60,000 nucleotides of DNA, from the NCBI GenBank assembly GCA_030704615.1, contig CM060731.1, positions 32,180,001 to 32,240,000 of the forward strand, in the 5' to 3' direction. The translations under genes and the position numbers were made by a program. This document shows, piece by piece, positions 11,115 to 23,000 of this stretch. This stretch comes from Takakia lepidozioides (Eukaryota > Streptophyta > Takakiopsida > Takakiales > Takakiaceae). Below the pieces are notes generated by a model. That model searched no databases. It was not told the origin of the DNA and saw only the letters and a list, made by a program, of their open reading frames with translations. Each line of letters begins with the position of its first letter. The stretch's first letter is position 1.

Positions 11115-13548
11115 TTGGGCATAAATGTGCGTACAAATCACCACTAACCCATTTTTTGGTACATATAGGGGATCTAATCAGAATTAAGCTAGCTTCTTAT
11201 TTCTCTAGGTAAGTAATAGATTGGAATGGTTAGCATTGCGGACGATTCCCCCTATATGTAGGTAGCCATTCTCTGGAATGCACGTTCAAATCACCTGCCC
11301 GTGTTTTTGCAAGTTCAGAGGGCAAATAGAAACTGCCACCCAAAAATAAATTATGCGGTGGAACAGTCATGGCAGAATGTCATGCACGTGGACCTTCCTC
11401 AGGCTACTAACAACTGCCGTCTAGCTAAGAATATAGATCTAGATAAATAAGAATAAGAATATAAAATCTATGTCGGAAAGAGAGTCGTGAAAGGTGGTTC
11501 GTGATTCGTGCAGGCCACCGTCCCCACCCCTGCTTTTCTCGATCGTGTCATCCAACGTCGCCTTCTCTCGCTACATGCCTCATTCTGCACTGCATCTCAC
11601 CACATTGCATGTCCGATCCCAATTTGAAGCGCTGCTCTACATTCATCTGAAGAACCCATTGCTTCTGAACACCAAAAAAAACCTAATTCAGCGTCACGCA
11701 ACATAGCCAAAGTAAGTTTAACCAATCGAAATGAGATAATTGCTTACATTCCCGGCGAGCCAGTTTGAGGGTGGAATTCAACGCCTCCCAGTAAGTTTTA
11801 GGGACTAAACTCAGCTACTTGAGTCTGAAAACTCAAATGAATATTGTGGAAGCTATGCTGATCTATTCATGGTCCCCCCAAAAGTTGATCTCATGACTCC
11901 AGAACCATCTCTCGTGAGCTCAATCTTCAAGTCTGAGCATGACGAGTAATTCTGGAACCCAAGGGATGGAGGTGATTCACACTTGATCAAGGTCGGTCTA
12001 GGTTGATTATAGCAATTTGTTTGAGTATGACCCTGAGCCATGTATGGAGATCAATTCACTCAATCCTAGTTCTTCCCGGTTTAGAGGGTTGAAATTCCAA
12101 AATTCGAGCTTACATGATAATGGTTCCATTGTTACACATGTATACTCTAGGATCCTTGCCTACTAGTACAATAGACTAATACATCAAGATAAACTGACAT
12201 GATTTCCAAACGTTTTGTAGGTACCCCATCTCCAGAGAGACTCGATGAAAGATTATCAGCTGAATTTCAAGAAAGCATGGTGTGCAGTTAACATTGATGC
12301 ATATGGACTCGATTTTTCAGACTATGAGTCAAATTCTGAATTTCAATCTTGTGACTTGGAAGAATTAGGATCTAGTGAATTTCTCTCCATGCGTGATATT
12401 GAGGCCCATACTCAAGGAAATTGCTACAATCAACCTAGACCTAGACCTTGTTCACCTGGGGATCATCTCCATCTGTCGGCACATGTCACGCTCACCCAAC
12501 TGTCATAGAACCATGAAGAGTCCTCAAACTGACTGGGCAAGCTCTTTAGAAATTCCCCTCCTCGCTACAGCTGATGGACCACACAATGGGCTTCTTGGCT
12601 GTCATCAAGGGGGCCTACAAGTCTACTTGAAGTGTTGCAAGCCAATACCTTAAAGGAAATATGAGAACTCTAAAGTCACTCCCTCCACCTTCCCATCCCA
12701 TCACCCTACATTACTGGGCCTTGTGAGAAGCTTAAGCACATTCATTTTTTCAGCACTCCACCATTCTAATAGAGCAGTACAGGTGTTGCCATTTACTGCA
12801 ATAACTGGCTCGTTGGGCCGAGTCAGGGTCTGTAGTTCTCCAGGATTTCTGCCAATGTTAGGGTTGGCATGTGCACTTACAACCTGCAAACATCTCAGGT
12901 CGACCACCTTGGTACACATGAAATAGATGGATATCTTGGTTACATTCCTGCAAAGAGGAGGTCTTGCTCCAAGATTTTCAGGAAGGATGGTGATCACAGT
13001 GATCCTTCTTAGCCTAGAGGATGGAGCTACATACACTCCTTACAATTGCAGATTTCTCCACGTTGAAGTAGTTGACGGTCTGGAAGTATCACCAATCGTA
13101 TGGCAGCTAGAGACCCCTTCCTTGTCCAATTTATAAACTTCATTTAATTGATTAGATTACAAATGCAGTAGATTTCACACTACCGGAGAGCCATCCATTC
13201 TTTCTCATGTAACGCTCAGAGAGAATCACTGTCAATCTAGGTCTGAAGCCAAACCAGAAAGTCCTGCATGGTACAAAATAGACAAGTACAAGGCCTAACC
13301 TTTCTCCTGAGAAGCTACTGTCCTTGCCAACCTTCCCATAATTGGCTGTAGCCTGGTTACAGGCTCTCAAATATTTACAGAATCCATAGCCACATCTCCA
13401 AGTGACCATCCCTGCCTAGCAGAGGGATTGAACCCCCGAAGCTGTTTGGCAGACAAATATTGGGACTACATCACAATGGTGTCAACAACAAATTCAACCC
13501 ACTATTCATAAACGACGGGTGCAATATTACATAAAGGAAGCTACACAT
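11115..13548. other. intergenic; contains an inverted duplication and the 3' flank of PMI1 copy A
   Basis: An imperfect inverted repeat links about 11962-12040 with about 12395-12475: both read ...CATACTCAA..AATTGCTA.AATCAACCTAGACC in opposite orientation. The part up to 13548 should include the 3' UTR of PMI1 copy A. No supported gene. Confidence 0.45.
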
Positions 13549-16500
13549 CTACCTCATCCTGATACTAGTATTTGGGAAGATGACATCTGGGTTGCGGATG
13601 TGAGGATTGAGAGCTGCCACCTCCTGCCACTTTGTTCCTGTGCCATGAACACGAGCGGAGATGCTCCACAAGGACTCCCCTTTCTGCACCTTCGTTTTTG
13701 CTGGTGGAGCCTTAGACTTGAGCACTGGGTGCCTGGCAGCTGACTTGCCCATTCCATTGGCTACAAGCCACCGCGAGCCTGACTGTTGCTGCTTCTGATT
13801 TCCCCATCCCCCTTTCTTCTTCTCAGACGTGTTCTCACTGGCTTTTAATCCTGACATGGTAACCTGCACAATCTTGAATTGTGGGGGCTGGGGGGGAACC
13901 TCAGCTTCTTCAGCTTCTTCACTGTTTCCCTTCATGGAAATTCGTTTCCCTAGCTTGGGACGCGGAGGCATCGAAACCCTCTCTGCCTGAACCAGTGCCA
14001 TCATGGGTGCACCCATTGGCTCATAGTTTCTGAGTGGATCTCTGAGTTGAACCAGCATAGCCAATGTCAGGGTGTCACCCATGAACCCCCCACCCATATC
14101 ACTTGCACCACCTTTCCCGCCTGGTCTTCGCCACCTTACCTTGTCATTGTCACTGGGCTTACCCACAACTACGACATCCTTATGTATGGCATGGTGAGCT
14201 GCCAAAATTGCCATGGTGTTTTCTTTGTCCTGTGTTTCATCATACATCCCGGCATCAAGCCTCATCCATTCATCCAAGGAGATTGCCATCGACATCAACC
14301 CATCATCAGAGCTGCTTGAAGCTTCCTCGTCAGTGCTCCCGCCTTCCAACAAGTGCATAGCTGCAACACCCTCTAACTTTCCAATGCCCACCGACCTCTT
14401 CCTCTTGGACCCACCTTCCAAAGCCATCTCCTGCCAGGAAAGTGCATCCACACTATAAGGGGCTTCATCCTCTGTCATGTCAGCTTGTATCTTCAGTCCC
14501 TCCATCGCCAAAGCTTCAATCTTCTGCATTGCCATTGGTGCTAAGTCCTCTAGAGACATGTACTCATCAGTTGTGTTTGCAAAGCTGCTTTTGCGCCGAT
14601 TATAACCTCTGGAATTGGTGGCCATGCTTGAAGCAGCTCTGTTGACCAAAGAGCCTCCCCAGGAGACGCCATCTCCATGCTCTAGACTCAGCCCTGTTTC
14701 CCCACTACCCGCAGGACCTAATGCCGCATACCTGCATGTCACCCAAGTCTATTAGTTAGCATTGGTCAACACTTCAGGACTCACATCAGGAACCTGTTGG
14801 CAAAGAGTCCCCCAAATGCATGGGATCCAAAAACCAGCTACGAAGCTCGGCAGTATTTTGACCTCAGCCCTAAACTATGGTCTAGGAAATTACCCGTTCC
14901 TGAATTTTCCAAGCTGGTGGTTCCCTCCTTCCAACGCAGCTGTACCCTCACTAGCAATTTGTTCCACACTTTTCCCTGTAATATCCTCCAAGGGCATTGC
15001 CATCATAGCTTGGACAGCCATGCCTTCCATGCCAGCAGCTGCCATATGGCGCAAAATGTCCATGGAGTTTGACCCCATCTCTGCAGGGACAACCAGGGGC
15101 TTTGAAACTTGCATAACCAGTTGCCCACCCACGCTGCTTGCCTGGAAGTGCATGGGACTCATAGACCTCAATGACCCTCCATCGCGGGTTTGGACTAAGG
15201 GTCCCATGCCCTGTCCCAAAGGAGGTACCCTTGGCATGTGAACCAGTGCTGAGCTGTAAGGGCTATCATAGTCTTGGAGTGGGAGAGGCTTGGGGGGCAA
15301 GCCCTCAAAAGCTTCTGCATTCAGACCCCATTCTTGCATGAGAGCCTCAGTCTCAGCATCTTCCAGCAATTTGGCACGATTCTTACTTTGCATGGTCTGT
15401 GTTGCTTTCTGCAGCTCAGATTCAGCAGCCTCCATGATGGAGGCTAGTTCTGTATCCTCTTCACTGCCCCAGCCTGGAAAGTCAGACATACACACATGGT
15501 AAAAGTAAATATGAGAACTAACCAGCTGCAAGATCAATGGTAATAAAAACCCATCACATTGTGTAATAGCATTACCATAACATCAATCTGATAACAAGTA
15601 ATCAACCCAGACTTGACCTCAGTAGCTCATGGCTGTTGGTATATTCCATCGTCTCTCAAACTGAGAGAATAGGAAGGCTGTTCAATTAGTGCATTTTGTC
15701 TGGTAGCCATTTGTGCAACAGAATGCTCAACCTGGGTTGGCCTCACAAATGCTGATAGAAGCAAAAATCAATGTTCTAATACAGCTATAACTGTTGTTCC
15801 TTGTTCATAAATAAAGCAATTACATGGAATGATTAACCTCCAAATATGCATCAAATTTCATATCACACACAAAGCAGAAGCCACATAGTCTTACACCTGG
15901 GTAGAAGTAATAGTAGTAAGTGGGAGAGCATGTAAGGCAGAATTCAAGCAATGCCAATTGGAATCCTTGTCCAATCCAAGCTCCCTGACAATTCTGCTAT
16001 ACATGTTCTATACCGGTGTTTTGTGAACCCCTTAAATGCCACACTTGTCTTTCAGATTGGCCTTCAGCCATGTCAACTGTGTTACAGACTAAGGTTACTT
16101 TCTTATGTGTCCATTCTGGAGCCTATACCTTAAACGTGCCACTGCTTACTTAGTGGATGGTTTAAGATTCTATTTTTTCCTGGGAGGTGATGTCAATTGG
16201 TTAGAAATTACAATTTGTAGCCAAGTATATTGTCCACATTGCCTAGAGACTTCTTCAGAAATGTCTAGAGTACACTGCATGAATAAGTAAATAGAAACGA
16301 CCTGAGGCAGCTGGAATTAGACATCCTTTTTGACAATATCTTCACCCAGTTGAAAGTTGTTGAATTGTCTCCTTAGAGAGTCATCCTTGAGACCAATGTG
16401 CACACTTCACATGGAAGTGTCTGTGGTCCTATGGTGCCCACTTTGAAGGCATCCACAATACGACCTAAGACAGCTAGAACTAGACATCCATTCTTTCCTG

Positions 16501-19500
16501 GAGAGTCGTTGAGGCTCACAACATCACAGAATATGATAGAACTCTGTTCAATAGGACCAAAGGCACAGATCAAAAAGCACTCTCCTTGCTGAGATGCTTA
16601 CCTGTGAGATCAGGGGTTTGTTTCTATTGGCAACTATCAGACCATGACCAGGCGGTGCACAGACATACATCAATTCCAACATGGCCACTGACCTGGAGCA
16701 CTGAAGTCATCAGAAAGAGATGACTTGTGCCTGGACTCGTGATCCTCCATAGGGCCCCCTTCCAGGTGTAGCTCATCCGGCATATCAACGAAGGTGGGTT
16801 CATGGACTTCAGGCAGGGTGAGACCCAGGCCAACCCCACCTTCAATCAGTGCCTCCTGCTCAAATTGCTTTAATAGCAGAGCACGGGGAGAATCTGCCTC
16901 ACTGTCAGAGCTTACACCTGTTGGGCCCCTTTCAGTCTCCAGCAAATTTAAAAACTCCCCTGCCACAAGGTCGATCTCATCATCTGATTCCTCTGTCTTA
17001 CTATTCTCTTGCTCAGCTGCTGGAAGGTCTGTCTCAATTAGATATTCAAAAATTTCTTTGCTTTCCATTGTGCTCTCTCCTGCCAAGTCAGGACCTTCTT
17101 TCTTGTCCTCTTCATCATCACCATTGGAGTCCTTTCGCATAAAGCAGTATGGCGAGTCTGCAGCCCATGACTGGGAGATATCTCCCTCTTCCTCATTCTT
17201 ATCTTCCAGTTTTACACTGCCATCCTCCTTCTCCCCCTGTAGCTGGTCCTCCTGTATATCCATGGCATCCACTACATCCTGCATTTCAGAGTCACCAAAT
17301 GTTGGTACCTCACTTGTCCTTTCCTCCTCTTCATCGTCTAGCTCATGCGCTCCATCCTCTCCTTGTGTTTCTTCTCTCTCTGCCAGAGATTTTGCATTGA
17401 GGTACACATGATCATTGCCCTCCATATGAAGTTTTGTTGAGTCTGTACAGTGCACATGTAAGGACTTGCTAAACTTCTGGAACAACAATAAAATCTGAAA
17501 GCTAGTGGACACACATGCACCCCCTAATTGTAAAACATCCATTCTTCCAGAAAAGTGTACAATAACACATACAAAACAGTTAACATAAGGAGGCCTCATT
17601 AAACTCAAACCACCAAGTAACAAGTAGTATCACTCCATATTATACCAGATGATTACCAGTTGAGTATAGCTTAAGGAGTTCCTGGGCTTTATAGTACCTG
17701 TGGGCCCCACCGAATTTCCAACTCCCGCTCCATTGTGAGGTGAATAAGAATTACAAAATAGTACAATTTCGAATGCTTCAACAAGAGTTAATGCGGCATG
17801 GACCTCTCACCTTCCGCCTGGTCTTCCTCTTGCACGACCATGCCGGCACTCCCATCTACCAGTTCTTCCTGTAATGCTGCCTCATCTCCATAATAAGTGG
17901 ACAAAGTATACATCTCCGTCCCACGATCAACCACTGTGAATTCAGCCTCATCTTCTGAACAAACTTGAGGATCTTCAGCTTGATGCTCATGACTAGACTC
18001 CTTGGTAAGATCAGATGCTTTCTCCTCAGACTGCTGTGGGGTCGGTGGCGCTAATAAGGACTTAACTTGGGGAAACAGGATAATAGTTGGTGCCCCTGTT
18101 GGAAATGCTTTGACCTCTGGCCGCATTCTTTCTTTCTGTGCATACTGTCCCGAAGTGTAAGGGCTCTCTGTGGTTACAGATTCATCTAGGCTTAAGTGTT
18201 CCATACCAAGATACTCAGAGAGGTCTGCTGGAGGCTCTGACAGGGTAGGGGAAAGGTGGGCATCCAAAGGGCGTGCACGAGGAATTCCAGTGGGGGAGTT
18301 GGGCAGGCTGTAGGAGCGAATTTCATTCAGATTTCGCAAATCCCCAAAACTTGGTGCTGAAGAAATTGACGGCTCAAAGTCCTTGTTCACAATCTGATAG
18401 CCAAATGTGACCACAAGGGTGCCACCCTTGGCTTTCCCGGACAGCTTGAAACTTGTAGTCCAACTGTTTTGCTTCTCATCATCACTGTTATCATCAAGAT
18501 TTTCAGGTAGCAATCGGCTGAGGTCCAACCGATGCTTTCCAAGAACAAGCTTATCCACATCCAGGGCAATGACGGAGAGATCAAAATTCTTAGATGTGTA
18601 CTTGACGGCATGCGAGCCATTCTTGGAGCCATACACAGTGCATTTTAAGTTCAACGTTTCTTCAAATTCAGCAGAGCCCTGGAACACCCGGGAGGGCATA
18701 GTCTGAGCTACACTCTCTTTGCGTCGCCAGTGGACAGTGAGACGGAGGCCATTCATAGCAGATGGAAGGCCCTCAATGCCATGAACATGTACCGTGAACA
18801 CACAGTTGAAGCGCTGTTGCCCCATGTGCACAATTGCCCTGAATGGTTTCCAGTTCCAAAAACTCTTCTTTTCCTTTTTAGCCTGAAGCTTCTGGCTGAA
18901 GTTAAGATTGTCTTGCAGCCAGGCAGGGAAATTGGTCACCTCGGGCAAGTTCTTTTCAAAGCCCTGGGAATGCCATGACTGTCGGGGGCCATCATTATTT
19001 GGTACCTGTGGACCTGCCCTCTGAAGATCTAATCTGTAAGTAGCAGTTTTCTTAGCAGAATCAGCAGAAGGAGCAGCTGAAGGCGAAGATGATGGACTTC
19101 GATCTTCTGCTCTCTGAGCATCTAATCTGTATATCCCAGTCTTCTTACCAAAATCAGTAGAGGAAGGTGAAGCTGAAGGCCTGGGAGGAATGGGAGGCCT
19201 TGGTTGTGGAGACTTAAGAGCAGATGAGTAGAGAGAAGGGGGGGTTAAGCTTCCTGGCCTGCCATATGAGTCACTGACGGTGCGAGCAGGCATTGTCTCT
19301 CTCCTCGTAAGGTGAGGTGATGTTGCTTCATTCTTTGGAAGATATGGAATTGTTTCATTCCTCAGGAGATATGGAGATTGTGCTTCCTTCCTTGGGGGAT
19401 ATGGAGATGTGGCATCAGTCCCACCCAGATACAGATGTGGTGGTCCTTCTCTCCTACCAAGATATGGAGATGGTGGTCCTTCTCTCCTACCCATATATGG

Positions 19501-20079
19501 TGAAGGAGGTTCTTCCCTCTTACCGAGATATGGAGATGGTGGTGCTTCTTTCCCATGTAGATATGGAGATGGGGGTGCTTCTTTCCCATGAAGATATGGA
19601 GATGGGGGTGCTTCTTTCCCCCGAAGATACGGAGCAGGCAGTTCGTCTCTCCCACGAAGATATGGGGATGGTGGTTCGTCTCTCCCACGATGATATGGAG
19701 ATGGCGGATCTTCCCTCCCCTGATGATATGGAGATGGGGGATCGTCCTTCCCCTGATGATATGGAGATGGGGGGTCTTCCCTCCCGCGAAGATACGGGGC
19801 TGGCATTTCTTCTCTCCTGCGAAGATAGGATGGCAGATCTTCTCTTCCACGGAGATATGGAGATGGCGGTTCTTCTCTCCCACGAAGATATGGGGACTGG
19901 GGCTCTGCACGGCCAACAGGGTAGGGGGATGATACTTCTTTCCTTGGGGGAGGAGGCTGCTGGCCCGCCTTGTATAGAGCCTGGCTTAGAGCTTCAAGTT
20001 CCTTCAAGAGTTGACCCCCTGAATCTCCCCTGGGCGTGCCCCCCACTACAGACGGGGATGTCGGTGCAGACCTCACCAT
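13549..20079 (-). CDS. PMI1-like: PLASTID MOVEMENT IMPAIRED1-like protein with C-terminal LysM domain (copy A)
   Basis: Four coding exons on the minus strand: 20079-17811, 17442-16693, 15473-14894, 14731-13549. All three introns are GT-AG and the exons sum to 4,782 nt, an exact open frame of 1,593 aa, starting at the ATG at 20079. The N-terminus has the PMI1 signature (SAPTSPS, then LLKELEALSQALYKAG). Residues about 50-235 are a proline/tyrosine-rich 11-aa repeat. Residues about 400-565 form the NT-type C2 domain (FWNWKPFRAI...FTVHVHGIEGLP). The rest is the conserved PMI1 region (AKLLEDAETEALMQEWGLN, EALAMEGLKIQADM, LTLAMLVQLRDPLRNYEP). In Arabidopsis PMI1 is needed for blue-light chloroplast movement through chloroplast-associated actin. 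Unusually, the last ~48 residues are a LysM domain (VQKGESLWSI...WQEVAALNPHIRNPDVIFPN). It is much longer than Arabidopsis PMI1 (about 840 aa). Confidence 0.93.
19290..19930 (-). repeat. 33-bp coding minisatellite in PMI1 copy A
   Basis: Within exon 1, about 19 tandem units, most 33 bp, encode an 11-residue motif of the form (E/D/A)PPSPYLRGRE with variants PYHQGRE, PYLHGKE and PYLGRRE. Neighbouring units are most alike (for example APPSPYLHGKE twice in a row), indicating recent unit duplication. The unit is rich in Pro, Tyr, Arg and Glu, so the segment is likely disordered. Copy B has only about eight degenerate units. Confidence 0.85.
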
Positions 20080-23000
20080 AATGAACCCTCACTGACCCTG
20101 CATTTGCTTTCTCTCACCCACCTCTCAGGCTTATCTCACCTCAAGTGCTGTCTCTTTGTCTCCAACTCCACATCTCCCCCCTTCTGAGCTTCATTTTTTC
20201 GTGACAACCAACCCTGGCCTTGGAGTTGCTCTTTCTGAAGAGACACTGAAAATGCTGTGGAATGCTACATCACACCAGCTTATGTGTATGTGACGATCAT
20301 CTTTCCCACTTGAGCTGCTCCTCATCTCCGGCTATGTACAAGCTCAAAAATGTGCTGAGGACCAAGTAACAGAGAAAGCTGCACAAAATCAATTCAGAGA
20401 TTGGGTCATTGGTCGCTTTCTTTGTTTGCACAATGAGCCAGGAAAGCATGGCAGAACATCCATTCTAAGATCACCCTAGGGTTGGGTGGTTAGGGAAATT
20501 CTATGAGCTTTGAAAGCATAAAATGTGATATTGCACCAAATCAACTTGCAGCCCCTCTGCAAGCTCAGGGAGCATTTGTACTGAAAAGTATATGTTATGT
20601 CTCAGGCAAATGTAGCAGTTGTCACTGAAGAAGCAGCCCGAGAAAGCATCCACCTGCTTAAAGTGTTGCTTGGCACAACAAATTCTGCACAACGTAGCTG
20701 GCAGAAATTGATCCAGGTCAGGTTCAAACGCCTGTGCTCCAACAGGAGCAGATTTTTTTCGACTGCTAGTTTGAGGCTTCTGATAATAGAGAGACAGCAT
20801 CAGAGGGGCCAACAATCTGGTTAAAAAACAGTGACCTTAAACAATAAATCGAAAAGCTTGCATAGAATTGCTCGGAAGAAGTCAACGAACCTCTCAGACA
20901 AGGGACAGAGGTGCGCAACCTAGCAAAGCAAGTCGAGGGCTTACAACAAGCAACCAGATGTTCGAAGATGTCTAACGCTGGAGGAAAAAATCATTGAACT
21001 TGTGACGCAACATTGAAGCAACAACGCAAGGAAGTATAGGAAACTAAGTAAATGGAGTCTGACATTTGGGAGACCGTGCAGTTGTCAACAATACAGTTGT
21101 ACAGCACGAGCTGATGACCGGCAGGCTCCTAGAATAAGAAGCGCAGCTGTTGCAAGAAAGGGCTGAAAGCAGACAGAAACATAAATTGAATTGGAGTCTG
21201 GAACAGAGCTAAGCAATTCTTGCTGGAACTTTGGACTCCTCGCGTGATGTGTGCTTTTCTGCCGAGAACGAGGAGGTTGTTCAAGTCCCACAAATGCGGA
21301 ATCTCTACAGAAAGACTGCAGAAGGGAAGAAGTGAAACAACTTGAGGGATGGGACCAAGGGATTGAAGTACGAAAATACGAGTTGTGAGAAGGTAGTAAT
21401 GATGATTGAGAATCATCATCACTTCCTGAAGTAGGGGGGCACCTGCACAGCGTTTGCTGGCTGATGTCTGAGCTGCAGCAGGAGCTTCGTGAAAGGACAC
21501 AAGCAGTCAGATTGCTGAGACCGAGCTGAAGGACCTCTCAAAGGCTGTGGCAAAGGGGGTGACAGGAGAAATCGATGCCGCAGTGTGGGCAAGAAAGAAC
21601 CTTCCCACCATGAGTCTTTAGGTGAGGAGGTTGCAGCGCCAAGTGCTGTAACAGAATGACGATATACGCTCATGTATGGTCCAATTCGCATTCTTGGGAA
21701 GTGGGAGAATGAAACTTTTCCACTGGACTCAGCAAAAAGTAACGAGTTGGGCAATCACCTTTTTCAAAATCGAACCTGGCAACATCACTCCATTTCCCAC
21801 CTTGCAGCAGACTTGAACAGTTTGTGGGGAAGTGTGGAAACTGAGAGGTGAATTGTCAGGTCCATTGGACTGCAACCCAGATATGCGCTCCTGCTGTTGC
21901 CATGAAGAACGTCCCCATGGCTCCCATTGTTGCATTGTGAACTGGGCCTCCCATTTCCTCCACAGACGTGCACCCTTCGTCTCAACGGCCACAGGATATT
22001 GTGGGCATCCAAACAGTGGGAACATCTGTGGGAGCTGCAAAACATCGTGATCGGGAACACTGGGAACTCCAAGTTTCTCCTCATCGATCTCCTCAAAGCC
22101 ACACAAAAAGTTCCAGACATTTGATTGCACATGGACTCCGCAGAAGGAGCGAAGCTTGCAGGAGATTGGTCGAAGGCGCAGATGAGGTTGAGTGTCTGAC
22201 TCAGGCATGGCCCCACCTCATCGAAACATGCGGCCACGGGAGCTTTGCAACAAGTCCATGCCCAATGCAAAATCCCATCTCTTGAGGAACGAAGCCTACA
22301 CACGATTCTGTGGTTCAAGAGTTTTCAAATGAAAGTATTTCATGTTGATCAAGCTGTCCGACTCCTCATAAAAACGTTCTGTTCCAGACTCTCGAAAGAA
22401 AAAAAAAGTCCAAAGAGCCTTCAACCCCACCAGTACCTACTGTCACATCCCTCGGTCAACTCAAAGCAGTACATCTGTACACCTTTACAAACGTCAAGAT
22501 GAGATCATCAGGTCATCAAGTCAGCCGCATGTATACACAACAAGGCAGTCCTGTCAGTTAAAGATCATTCAAGGGCTTCAAAGTTCACATCGAACGATTA
22601 GTTACTGGTAAGCTTGTGGCCTGACAATTCCAATCTACCTATGATGGTGAGTCGTGATGTACAGGGAAGAAGGCAATCTGGTCATGCGAAATATAAGCGA
22701 CCTCACTGGGCCGCAGCCCTGAGCCCACCCACAGCGAGCCAATATTGTGACTTCTCATATCCACCCAATCTCTTCGCATGGAGGCCGCGTGTAACCAGAG
22801 TTAGATTCCACCAAACAGTGGGCCGGATCTCACGCTCTACTTAATGAGAATTGTGTTGCCATGGGGTGCCACACCACAAGCACAGTTGCAAACTTAACTT
22901 AGTTCAAACTTTAAATCATGGCAGTCCAAGACGAGATCTTTCTGCTGACCACTGACACACACGCATGCGTCGCAGCAAGGAGTATATAATACCTAACATT

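Noticed and set aside
13430-13450. tRNA gene suggested by a B-box-like GGGTTCAATCC on the minus strand
   Set aside because: No A-box at the right distance and no cloverleaf arms were found.
19290-19930. CRISPR-like regular repeats
   Set aside because: Repeats are contiguous without unique spacers and are coding in a plant gene, so this is a minisatellite.
19317-20081. Long plus-strand open frame (254 codons) opposite PMI1 exon 1
   Set aside because: It is an antisense by-product of the 33-bp repeat, whose period keeps all frames open; the minus-strand product has recognisable PMI1 motifs and splice-compatible ends.
20600-22300. A coiled-coil gene upstream of PMI1 copy A
   Set aside because: Purine-rich frames are broken every 20-40 codons and no family motif or splice structure could be fitted.
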